From the NCBI RefSeq assembly GCF_050303215.1, contig NZ_JBNLBH010000011.1, positions 1 through 64,000 on the forward strand: DNA of 64,000 bases. Reading direction: 5' to 3'. This DNA is from Haliangium sp050303215. GTDB lineage: Bacteria; Myxococcota_A; Polyangia; Haliangiales; Haliangiaceae. This document shows, piece by piece, positions 41,743 through 57,553 of the stretch. The notes beneath the pieces were generated by a model. That model did no database searches. It was not told the DNA's origin and was given only the letters and a program-made list of their open reading frames with translations. Numbering within the stretch: position 1 is the first letter of the stretch; every line of letters starts with the position of its first letter. Position numbers and translations under genes: made by a program.

Positions 41743-42152
41743 GCCTCGCACGGTACATGGCCTCGATCCGGGGCAGCAAGTTTTTTGTACGGACGATCTC
41801 GACTTACCGGGATCGACTGGTACGAATTGGAGATCGCGCCGGACGATTCGGAGATCACTCGGCTTCGATTCGGAGATCGCATGGGCACGACGCAGAGACC
41901 ACGCAGGCCCGAATCACGCGCTCACGGGGCGCTCGTTCGGTGACCGTCCCGGGTAGGTCTCACCGCTCAGGGAGATCCCTCGGAGGCACCCGGGCACGAT
42001 CTGGAGATCGCCTGAACACGATCTGGAGATCCTCACGAGATCGTCGCACGATCTCGCAACCGCGAAATCGGAGATCTTCCGGGGCGAGATCTCGAGATCT
42101 CGCGACCGCTGGACACGGGGTCCAGCGGGCCCACGCTCGGCCTCAGACGACC
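41743..42152. repeat. GATC-rich, palindrome-rich intergenic stretch
   Basis: 410 bp without a gene. About 15 GATC sites lie between 41765 and 42100, several inside CGATCTGGAGATC (41997-42009 and again at 42018-42030) or GGAGATC units. Perfect inverted repeats are CGAGATCGT-CGC-ACGATCTCG (42036-42056) and the 20-bp palindrome gcgagatctcgagatctcgc (42084-42103). At 66-70% GC only about one GATC would be expected in this length. It resembles a protein-binding or methylation-sensing site, not a coding sequence. Confidence 0.75.
42106..42128 (-). terminator. Terminator-like hairpin after the tube-protein gene
   Basis: A perfect 9-bp stem CCGCTGGAC / GTCCAGCGG with a 5-nt loop, 25 bp past the tube gene's stop on the minus strand. 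No U-run follows, but the position suits termination. Confidence 0.45.
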
Positions 42153-43085
<933 letters not shown>

Positions 43086-43213
43086 CGATCGAGAGCCCCC
43101 GTTGCGGCTGGGTCCACCCGGTACAGGGTGGCATGCATGATACGATACCGCACTGTCCTTTCTTCCCTCACCGGTCCCGCCGCGTTGAGTGGCTGGACCA
43201 GGATTCCTGAATA

Positions 43214-44086
43214 ATGTCCAAAAAGAAGCGCCGGCGGAAGCGAGGACGCAAGGGCCGCTCGGGCGCCGGCCAAGCCCGCCGAGGCCGCGCCCGGAGCGCC
43301 CGGCCCCAGCCCGTCGCCGAGGCCCGACCGGCACCGGTCCCGGACCGGGCCCCCGAGCCCGACCAGCACCTGCGCTTGCCCGTGCCCGCCGACACCGAGG
43401 CGCCCGCGCCCGCCCCCGACTGCACGCCTCCCCCCGACCCAGCGCTCGCGCCCGACCTCAGCCCCGCCGCGACCCCGGACCAGCGCCAGTCGCCGACGGC
43501 CGCCAGCCCGCCCGCGCCGGAGCGCTCGGCGCCACCACGGGATGAGGTTGGCCCGGCCGATGCGGACCCGAGCACTGCCACTCCGCCTGCGCCCGCGGGG
43601 ACAGCACCGGCGCCGTCCTCGCGCCGCCGCGGGCGACGAGAGCAGACCTGGCCACCTCGCCGGGCAGCGCTCAAAGGGTTCGTCACCGGGCTGGTCTTGG
43701 CCACCCCGGCGCTGGCGTTGGCCCTGTACCTTCTGGGCAGGCTCGGCATCGGCGCGCGCGCGCCGTCCCCGACCGACATCCTGCTCATCACCGCCGCCTT
43801 CGCCGGGCTCCCCACCGCCTTGACCTGGGCCGGCATCGGCCGCGTCGCGGGGCGCCGGGTCATCGCGCCCCACGGCTCCTTGGCGGACGCCATGGTCGGG
43901 GCCGGGCTGGCCGGCGCCATCGCCGGGGCCGGGTTGGTGTTTCTGGCCGCGGTGCCGCTGTCGGTCCTCACCACCCGCCTCACCGACTACGCCTGGGTGA
44001 GCGTGGCGGGCGCCGCGGCCGGGCTGCCCGCCGGCCTCGTCACCGGCCTGTGGTCGGCGTGGCCGGCTCGTCGGCGCAACCGCTGA
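43214..44086 (+). CDS. Pro/Ala-rich membrane protein
   Basis: A 290-aa protein. The N-terminus is very basic (MSKKKRRRKRGRKGR), followed by about 120 residues of Pro/Ala/Asp-rich, probably disordered cytoplasmic sequence. From about residue 152 there are four hydrophobic segments (GFVTGLVLATPALALALYLL; PTDILLITAAFAGLPTAL; MVGAGLAGAIAGAGLVFLAA; WVSVAGAAAGLPAGLVTGL) with Gly/Ala-rich packing. No family recognised. It is divergent from the tube gene and converges on glgB. Repair of Pro-rich stalling by YebC-like factors may matter for it. Confidence 0.7.
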   Translation: MSKKKRRRKRGRKGRSGAGQARRGRARSARPQPVAEARPAPVPDRAPEPDQHLRLPVPADTEAPAPAPDCTPPPDPALAPDLSPAATPDQRQSPTAASPPAPERSAPPRDEVGPADADPSTATPPAPAGTAPAPSSRRRGRREQTWPPRRAALKGFVTGLVLATPALALALYLLGRLGIGARAPSPTDILLITAAFAGLPTALTWAGIGRVAGRRVIAPHGSLADAMVGAGLAGAIAGAGLVFLAAVPLSVLTTRLTDYAWVSVAGAAAGLPAGLVTGLWSAWPARRRNR

Positions 44087-44104
44087 GCCGCCCACCCGTC
44101 GGCC

Positions 44105-44109
<5 letters not shown>
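44082..44109. terminator. Bidirectional terminator-like hairpin between membrane-protein gene and glgB
   Basis: GCTGAGCCG pairs with CGGCCTCAGC over 9 bp with one bulged C and a 9-nt loop. Both stop codons (TGA at 44084 and the glgB stop on the other strand) lie inside the stem, an economical layout for convergent genes. Confidence 0.45.
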
Positions 44110-46060
<1,951 letters not shown>

Positions 46061-46063
46061 CGA

Positions 46064-49516
<3,453 letters not shown>

Positions 49517-49732
49517 GATCTCCTGGTCGGGGTAGCGGATGGCTCCGGCGAGGGAGGAAAGGCGCCTGGGTCCGGCTGTCCCAACCGGGCAGCCCGGCCC
49601 GGCCGTCCGCCTTGCGGCCGGCGCCAGGGGGCGGTGAACCAGGCGAACTCTACCAGATCGCCGCGCGCGCTCTCCACCGGGGCCGGCACGATCCGCGCTC
49701 GGCCCCGGCGCCATCGCGAACCCGTAGCGGGT
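49517..49732. other. Promoter-proximal gap before treS
   Basis: 216 bp between the YqiA-like gene and treS, GC-rich, with no convincing ORF or promoter hexamer seen. It should hold the promoter of the treS-glgB operon. Confidence 0.3.
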
Positions 49733-50392
49733 TCACGCAGGGATCTCGAAAGCGCGCAGAACCTCGCCGACGACGCGCTCGAGGGACCCCGCCAGGGAGT
49801 GATCGTCGTCGACCTCGAGCAGGCGCACATGCGCGCGGTCGGCGGCGTAGCGACGCGAGTGCTCGATGGGCACGCTGTCGTCGTGCACGCCGTGGATGAT
49901 CAGGGTCGGGCACGGTACCTCGGGGGCGCCGGGCTCGCTCCGGAGCGCCTCCACGAAGCCCCAGTGCAGGTCCACGAGCCGACCCCCGGCGTCGGCGAAG
50001 GGGATGGCGCCCTCGCGCTCCCACTGCGCCATGCGGTCGGGGCCGAGCAGGACCGGCCAGCGCTCCGCCAAGTCGAAGCCGGGGCACAGCAGCACCAGGC
50101 GCTCGACCCGCTCGGGGTGAAGCTGGGCCCAGCGCGCGGCCAGCCAGCCGCCCAGGCTCGAGCCCACCAGGCACCACCGCGGTCGGGCCTCGGTGGCGTC
50201 GCCCGGCGGGACGGCGTCCATCTCGTCCACGGCCGCCAGCATGGCGACGCTGTCGAGGCGTGCAAACGAGGGTCGATTGAGATCGGGGCGCTCGAATCCC
50301 AGCCCGCGGGCGGCGAAGGCCTCGGCCAGGGCCATGCCTTTATGCGACGAGGGGCTGGAGGCGAAGCCGTGCAGGTACGCGTAGCGGGACAT
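49733..50392 (-). CDS. YqiA/YcfP-like alpha/beta-fold esterase
   Basis: A 219-aa small hydrolase. It starts MSRYAYLHGFASSPSSHKG, the typical YqiA opening (YLHGF-SSP-S-K). The nucleophile is in LVGSSLGGWLAARWA, the acid in HGVHDDSVP and the histidine in VDDDHSLAGS. Related enzymes show esterase activity on short-chain substrates; biological role unclear. The start is chosen by family N-terminus. It is upstream of treS but in a separate leader region. Confidence 0.85.
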   Translation of the reverse strand: MSRYAYLHGFASSPSSHKGMALAEAFAARGLGFERPDLNRPSFARLDSVAMLAAVDEMDAVPPGDATEARPRWCLVGSSLGGWLAARWAQLHPERVERLVLLCPGFDLAERWPVLLGPDRMAQWEREGAIPFADAGGRLVDLHWGFVEALRSEPGAPEVPCPTLIIHGVHDDSVPIEHSRRYAADRAHVRLLEVDDDHSLAGSLERVVGEVLRAFEIPA

Positions 50393-50606
50393 GGGCCACT
50401 CCTGGGCTGGTCGAGCGATCCCCTGGGCCCCGGCTCCCCCAGGGGGCCGCCGGTCTGCCCGGGCTCGCCAGGCATTGTACACTGCCCCGCCCACGCGGCG
50501 CCGGGGCCAGGTGTTACACCTCAGTGGCCGACGTCGCGGCGCCGGATGCTGTACGATACCGGGCGTTGCCGTCGGCAACCCCAAGCTCTTCAAACACTCG
50601 AGCGCG
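50393..50606 (+). promoter_or_regulatory. Divergent promoter region with GTTGCC/GGCAAC palindrome
   Basis: 214 bp between divergent starts. TTGTACACT (about 50475) and TACGAT (50552) are the only A+T-leaning elements and could be -10 hexamers. A perfect inverted repeat GTTGCC-GTC-GGCAAC (50565-50579) lies 28 bp before the pseudokinase ATG. Confidence 0.4.
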
Positions 50607-53600
50607 ATGTACGAGCGTGACGCCCACACTCCCGCTGGCCCGGCCGCCGGCGGCCCAGGGCGGCGGAGCGGTGAGAGGCCGGCCGCCCCGCCGCCGCCGC
50701 CGCGTCCGGGCTTTCGCCCGCCGGATCCGCTGCTCCCGGGCAGCCTGGTGGGTCGCTTCGTCGTGCACAGCCGGCTCGGCGCCGACGGCAACGCCATGCT
50801 GTACCGAGCCCACGACCCCCGGCTCGGCCAGGACATCACGCTCAAGCTATGGACCGTGGCCGGCTCGCTGCCGGCAGCGGCCACGAGTACCGGCCAGGAC
50901 GTGGTGAACGCCGTCCACGCGCTGGCCAAGATCTCCCACCCCAACCTGGCCAAGCTGCTGGACGTGGGCACCCGCGGGGCCGAGGTGTTCGTGGCCATGG
51001 AGATGATGCCGGGGCCGACCCTGGGCGACTGGCTGCGCGCCGAGCCGCGTCCCCTGGCCGACATCCTGGCGGTCTTCGAGGGCATCGGCCGGGGGCTGGT
51101 GGCGCTCCATCGCGCCGGTGTGCGCCACGGCGAGTTGGGCCCCAACCGGGTCGTGGTGTGCGCGACGGGCCCGGCCCGGCTGCGCGACTTCGGCCTCGAC
51201 CCTCACCCCGGTCCCGGCGACGCCACCGCCACCGCCCCGGACCGCGCGCCGCTGCCACGCCCTGGCGCCCAGGCCCCCACCCCGCCCTCATCCGGCGTCA
51301 TGGAGTTCGGGCCCGACGATCTCGAGGACGACGACCGCCCGACCGAGATCGACATGGATCGGGAGCATGTCTGGCAGGCCATCGAACGCGAGGACGCACG
51401 CCTGGCGGGCGCCCGCGAGGCCGAGTTGGGCCCGGACCTGGGCGCCGACGCCGAGACCGAGACCACCGACGTCGACGCCCCGCCGCCCTTGCCCCCCGGC
51501 GCCGTGACCGACCCCGCGCCCCCAAGCGAGGCCCGGGCCGAGAGTGAACCCTTCTCCGACAACGAGCTGGCCACCGATCTCGATCTCGAGGTCCCCCTGG
51601 CCCGGGTCGCCACCGCCGACCCACCCCGGCCCGGCGCCGGCCCCGCGCTGCCGCCCGAATCCGCGCCGTACGCGGCCCCCGAGCTGCGGCTGGGCCGACC
51701 GGTCGACGTGCGTGCCGACCAATTCGCCTTCTGCGCCCTGCTCTACGAGGCCGTGTGCGGGGTGTTACCGGTCGCCGACGGCGACCCGGAGGTGGTCGAG
51801 GCCGCCCTGCAGAGCGGCCGCCTCACCCCGCCCATCGACGGCCGCCAGGTGCCCGCCTGGCTCGAGGCCTTGCTCCGGCGCGGGCTCACCTGCGATCCCG
51901 GGCAGCGCTTCGTGGACATGGAGGCCCTGGTCGACACCCTCGGGTCCCGGCGGCCGCGGCCGAGCCGCCTGGCCCTGAAGCTCTTCGTCATCGCCGTGGT
52001 GCTCTTGGCGGTCGGCGCCGGGGCCGTGTACAAGCTGTGGCCCTTCCGCCCCGACTGCGCCGCGCCCAGCCCAGCGCTGGAGGCGGCCTGGAACCCCACC
52101 CGCAGCGTCGCGGTCCGGGCCCGCTTCGCCGCCGCCGCGCTGTCGTCCACCGAGGTCACGGCGGCCTGGGTCACCGCGCGACTCGACGACTACGGCCGGG
52201 GCTGGGCCGCGATGAACCGCGAGGCCTGCGAAGCCACCCACGTGCACGAGACCCAGCCCGAGGACGTGCTGGCCCGGCGCCAAGCCTGCCTGAGCGACCG
52301 TCTCGGACACCTGGACGCCCTCGCCCGGGCCCTGGCCGAAGCCCCCGCCGACGCAGCCCTGGTCGAGAACGCGCCCACCGTGGTGCTCGCGCTGCCCGCG
52401 CTGGCCGCGTGCGGGCCCGACGCCGAGCTCCCGCCCGTCGGCCCGGACGACGCCGACACCCAGGCCCGACTGCGCGCCCTCTCCGCCGAGTTGGCCCGGA
52501 CCCGGGCCGATCTGGCCTTGGGCCAGGGTTCGGACGCCGAGGTCGACGAACTCACGGCCCGGGCCGACCAGGCCGACGCCGCCCCGGTGCGCGCGGCCGC
52601 CCATCAGGTCATCGCCGCCCTGCAGCGCGCGCGTGGCGATCACCAGGGCGAGGCCGCCAGCCTGCGTCGAGCCATCCGTCTGGCCGCGGAGGCCGGCGAC
52701 GGCGAGGCCGAGGCCCGGGCCTGGGTGGCCTTGGTCCGCGCCGTGGGTCTCGACCAGCGCGCTCCCCAGGACGCCCTGTCCCTGCGCCCCGAGGCCGAGG
52801 CCGCGATCGCGCGGGCGGGCTCGCCGCTGTCCCTGCGCGCCGCCTTGCTGGTCCACCTGGGCGAAATCATGCTCGCCCTCGACCGCGCCGGGGACGCCGA
52901 CGGGCTGTTCGGGCAAGCCGCGGATCTGATCGGCGAGGTGCCCGCGGACTACGCGCCCCTACTGGCCACGGCCATGCTCGGGCGGGCCCGCGCGCGCCGG
53001 ACCCGGCCCCACCACGGCGGCGACGCCCAGGCCCAGCTCAACCAGCTCGTCAGCCTGGTCGAGGACCACCTCGGCCCCGCGCACGCCGCCCTGACTGGCC
53101 CCCTCATCGAGCTCGCGCGCGAGCACATCGTCTTCACCGGCGGGTTCGCGATCGCCCTCGAGCGCCTGCAGCGCGCGCTCGCCATCGACGCCGCGTTCCA
53201 CGGCGCGCGCACATCCCGGGCCGGCCACATCGAGCACCTGCGCGGCGTGGCCCTGTACGGCCGCGGTGACACCCAGGACGCGCTCGCGGCCCTGAGCGCG
53301 AGCGTCGCCATCCTGAGCGAGCGCGGCGGCAGCGACGACCCCGCCCTGGCCGAGACCCTGCTCGCCGAGGCCCGCATCCGCAGCGACCTCGGCGACTACC
53401 GCACCGCCCGCGCCCGCGCCGAGCGGGCGGTCGCGCTCCGCACCGGCGCGCTCGGCGACGACCACCCCGACACCGCCATGGCCGAGGCCTGGCTGCATCG
53501 AACCTCGGCCGAGCTCAGCCAGCCGCGCCGGGCGGCGGTCGCGCTCGATCGCATCGTCGACACCCTCGCAGCCGCGCGCGGCCCTCGCCACCCCGACACC

Positions 53601-54161
53601 CTGATGGCCCGACGCCTCCAGGCTGCCGCCCTGCGCGCCTCCAACCGACACGGGCGGGCGCTGCGCCAGCTCGATCGAGTCCTGGCCGGCACCGAGGCCC
53701 ACTTCGGCGCCAGCCATCCCCTGGTGGCCGAGATCCAGCGCGAGATCGGCGACATCCAGAGCGAGCGCGGCAACCACCGGGAGGCCCAGGCCGCGTATCA
53801 GGCGGCGCGCGAGATCCACGCCGCCCGCGGCGATCGCGCCGCCCGCGAGCTGGCTCGGGTCCTCACCGGCCTGGGCGAGTGCGCGGCCCACAACGGCAAG
53901 CCCAGCGCTGCCCGGCCCATGCTCGAGCAAGCCCTCGAGCTGCACCTCGAGAACCCAGGTGACCCGCTCGACGCCGCCCGCACCCGCTTCGCCCTGGCCC
54001 AGGTCCTGCGCCAGGGCGGCGGCGACGCCGAGCGCGCCCAGGCCCTGGGTCGGGAGGCCGCGGTCGCCCTGGCCGACGCCGGCCATCGCGGCGCCGATCG
54101 GCTGGCCGCGGTGCAGGCGTGGCTGCTGGCCAGCCCGGTCACCCCCGTTGCCCCGCCGTGA
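50607..54161 (+). CDS. Degenerate Ser/Thr kinase (pseudokinase) with TM segment and TPR region
   Basis: A 1184-aa protein. Residues about 45-200 look like the N-lobe and catalytic region of a Hanks kinase. K80 is present (ITLKLW), but the glycine loop is RLGADGNAML, the HRDLKPxN loop reads HGELGPN (174-180) and only DFG (194-196) is kept. The catalytic Asp and Lys are therefore replaced by Glu and Gly. An acidic insert of about 150 residues splits the C-lobe, which resumes at SAPYAAPELRLGRPVDVRADQF. A TM helix (LALKLFVIAVVLLAVGAGAVY) is followed by a large TPR-rich region of some 700 residues. It probably acts as a scaffold rather than an active kinase. The start is ATG 50607. Confidence 0.82.
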   Translation: MYERDAHTPAGPAAGGPGRRSGERPAAPPPPPRPGFRPPDPLLPGSLVGRFVVHSRLGADGNAMLYRAHDPRLGQDITLKLWTVAGSLPAAATSTGQDVVNAVHALAKISHPNLAKLLDVGTRGAEVFVAMEMMPGPTLGDWLRAEPRPLADILAVFEGIGRGLVALHRAGVRHGELGPNRVVVCATGPARLRDFGLDPHPGPGDATATAPDRAPLPRPGAQAPTPPSSGVMEFGPDDLEDDDRPTEIDMDREHVWQAIEREDARLAGAREAELGPDLGADAETETTDVDAPPPLPPGAVTDPAPPSEARAESEPFSDNELATDLDLEVPLARVATADPPRPGAGPALPPESAPYAAPELRLGRPVDVRADQFAFCALLYEAVCGVLPVADGDPEVVEAALQSGRLTPPIDGRQVPAWLEALLRRGLTCDPGQRFVDMEALVDTLGSRRPRPSRLALKLFVIAVVLLAVGAGAVYKLWPFRPDCAAPSPALEAAWNPTRSVAVRARFAAAALSSTEVTAAWVTARLDDYGRGWAAMNREACEATHVHETQPEDVLARRQACLSDRLGHLDALARALAEAPADAALVENAPTVVLALPALAACGPDAELPPVGPDDADTQARLRALSAELARTRADLALGQGSDAEVDELTARADQADAAPVRAAAHQVIAALQRARGDHQGEAASLRRAIRLAAEAGDGEAEARAWVALVRAVGLDQRAPQDALSLRPEAEAAIARAGSPLSLRAALLVHLGEIMLALDRAGDADGLFGQAADLIGEVPADYAPLLATAMLGRARARRTRPHHGGDAQAQLNQLVSLVEDHLGPAHAALTGPLIELAREHIVFTGGFAIALERLQRALAIDAAFHGARTSRAGHIEHLRGVALYGRGDTQDALAALSASVAILSERGGSDDPALAETLLAEARIRSDLGDYRTARARAERAVALRTGALGDDHPDTAMAEAWLHRTSAELSQPRRAAVALDRIVDTLAAARGPRHPDTLMARRLQAAALRASNRHGRALRQLDRVLAGTEAHFGASHPLVAEIQREIGDIQSERGNHREAQAAYQAAREIHAARGDRAARELARVLTGLGECAAHNGKPSAARPMLEQALELHLENPGDPLDAARTRFALAQVLRQGGGDAERAQALGREAAVALADAGHRGADRLAAVQAWLLASPVTPVAPP

Positions 54162-54185
54162 TTGACTCCGAGCGCCGCGCGCCCG

Positions 54186-55505
<1,320 letters not shown>

Positions 55506-55536
55506 GGGCCCGCGAGTATGGCCCACGCGGGCGTCG

Positions 55537-56190
55537 TCAGCCAGTCCGGGCGATGGTCTCGAGGGCCTCGCCGTCGACCACCTCGAGGCTGGTGCGCGAG
55601 ACCTCGATGGCCCCGCGCTGAGCTAGCGATGCCAGCGCCCGCGACAAGGTCTCGGGCCGCATCCCGAGCAGGTCGGCGACGACTCGACGGGGGAGATGCA
55701 GAGTCTGCGGGCTCTCGTGCACGAGCCAGTCAGCCACCCGCTGGGCCGCGCTGCCGTCGGCGGCCGCGCGCGGGGGTAGATCTGCGACCATCGCCCGGAC
55801 GCTGGCCTCGAGGGCGATGCGCGCAGGCGAGGTGGGAGGCCCCAACCAGCGCTCAAAGCCCTCGTAGGTGGCGCGACACAGCACCGCGTTGCTGGTCACC
55901 CGCGCGCTATCGATATAGCGCGACGTGACCAACGCCTCGATGCCGACGAACCCGCCCGCGAAGCGGACCGTGCGGACCCGCTCGCCGCGAGAGTCAGCGC
56001 GCTTGCGTGTGAGCACTACCGTGCCTTGCTTCACGAACCACACATGGTGGACCGGATCGCCTTCACTGTAGAGCTCCTCGCCCGCGCGATGGTGCTGATC
56101 GACAAAGGGACAGAAGCCGCCGACACCGAGCCCAGAAGCGCGCCCGACGTCGCACGCATCACAAGGAATTCCAACCGCGTTTTCGTTCAT
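55537..56190 (-). CDS. FNR-like Crp-family transcription regulator
   Basis: A 217-aa regulator. Four cysteines placed like the iron-sulfur ligands of FNR are present: C10 and C13 (CDAC), C27 and C105, so oxygen or redox sensing is likely. The cyclic-nucleotide-like barrel has HHRAGEELYSEGD and VKQGTVVLTRK. The C-terminal HTH contains LPRRVVADLLGMRPETLSRAL, with E180, S183 and R184 matching the E-x-x-S-R recognition helix of FNR that reads TTGA half-sites. The start MNENAV at 56190 places the cysteines near the N-terminus. A TTGA-N6-TCAA site lies in its divergent promoter. Confidence 0.88.
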   Translation of the reverse strand: MNENAVGIPCDACDVGRASGLGVGGFCPFVDQHHRAGEELYSEGDPVHHVWFVKQGTVVLTRKRADSRGERVRTVRFAGGFVGIEALVTSRYIDSARVTSNAVLCRATYEGFERWLGPPTSPARIALEASVRAMVADLPPRAAADGSAAQRVADWLVHESPQTLHLPRRVVADLLGMRPETLSRALASLAQRGAIEVSRTSLEVVDGEALETIARTG

Positions 56191-56356
56191 GGCGATTGAT
56201 GTTCTGAGCAAACTTCGGGCCAGCGATGGCATCGGTACTTGCTGTCATCCCCCCTGTGCAAGCGCGCAAGGAATTCGCCGGGCCGGTTGACCATCCTCAA
56301 TTTTGCGTACTTCTCCCCCGGCGTGCGCGGGCAGATCGGATACCGTGGGCAACGGC
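56191..56356. promoter_or_regulatory. Divergent promoter with FNR-type TTGA-N6-TCAA site
   Basis: 166 bp between divergent starts. TTGACCATCCTCAA (56287-56300) has perfect TTGA and TCAA halves at the 14-bp spacing of the FNR/CRP-family consensus. A looser TTGAT-N6-AGCAA sits at 56196-56211, just upstream of the regulator's start. The main site is 57 bp before the membrane-protein ATG, close to class II/I activation distances. Confidence 0.6.
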
Positions 56357-57085
56357 ATGCAGGTCGAGTTCTCTCTCCGCCGGTTGCGCCGCACACTCGC
56401 CGTCACCACCGCGCTAATCGCCGCGCTCGGGTTGGCGGCGGAGCTGTGTGACCACCTCTGGGCGCCGGCGTGGGCCGCGACCACGGTGCCTCTGTTGTCG
56501 CTCAGCTACGAGGTCAACCTGCCTACCTGGTACGTGGTCTGTCTGCACGCCGCGTGCGCGCTCGGGTGCGCGCTGGCGGCGACCCACGCCCGCGCCGACG
56601 GCGCCCCCCACGGCACCCGCTGGGGCGTGCTGGCCGGGCTGTTCGCGTACGTCTCCGCCGACGAGCTGATCCAGATCCACGAGGCCGCCAGCGGCTGGTT
56701 CGACACCGGCGGGCTGTTGTACTTCGGCTGGATCATCCCCGCGGCCGTCGTCGTGGTCGCGCTCGGGCTTTGGTTCGTGCCGTTCTTGCGCGCGCTGCCC
56801 CCGGCCACCCGGCGACGCTTCGTGACCGCCGGCGGGATCTTCGTCGGCGGCGCCTTGCTCATGGAGCTGCCCCTGGGCTGGTGGACCGAGCGCGCGGGCG
56901 CCGACAACCTCGTCTACGCCCTCATCGACTGGGTCGAGGAGACCCTCGAGTTGGCCGGCGTGACGCTCTTCCTGTGCGCCCTCGTGTCCCACCTGGCCGG
57001 CGCCCGACCGGGCCCGGACGGCCTCGACCCGTCGGCCCCCGATCGCGTGACGCTCACCCTGGGCCCGGCCACACCGCCAGGCTGA
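56357..57085 (+). CDS. Polytopic membrane protein, likely FNR-regulated
   Basis: A 242-aa protein with five or six TM helices: LAVTTALIAALGLAAELCDHL, WYVVCLHAACALGCALAAT, WGVLAGLFAYVSADELI, LLYFGWIIPAAVVVVALGLW, FVTAGGIFVGGALLMEL and LAGVTLFLCALVSHLAG. The charged motifs SADELIQIHEAA and VEETLELAG, both with acidic residues near membrane boundaries, might bind metal. No family assigned. It is divergent from the FNR-like regulator with the shared TTGA site between them. ATG at 56357. Confidence 0.7.
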   Translation: MQVEFSLRRLRRTLAVTTALIAALGLAAELCDHLWAPAWAATTVPLLSLSYEVNLPTWYVVCLHAACALGCALAATHARADGAPHGTRWGVLAGLFAYVSADELIQIHEAASGWFDTGGLLYFGWIIPAAVVVVALGLWFVPFLRALPPATRRRFVTAGGIFVGGALLMELPLGWWTERAGADNLVYALIDWVEETLELAGVTLFLCALVSHLAGARPGPDGLDPSAPDRVTLTLGPATPPG

Positions 57086-57125
57086 GCCGGAGCGCCCGCT
57101 CGCGGCCCCGGCTCGACCGGCGCGC

Positions 57126-57518
<393 letters not shown>

Positions 57519-57553
57519 GATGCGGGTCTGAGCATAGCGCACCCGGCCGACCA

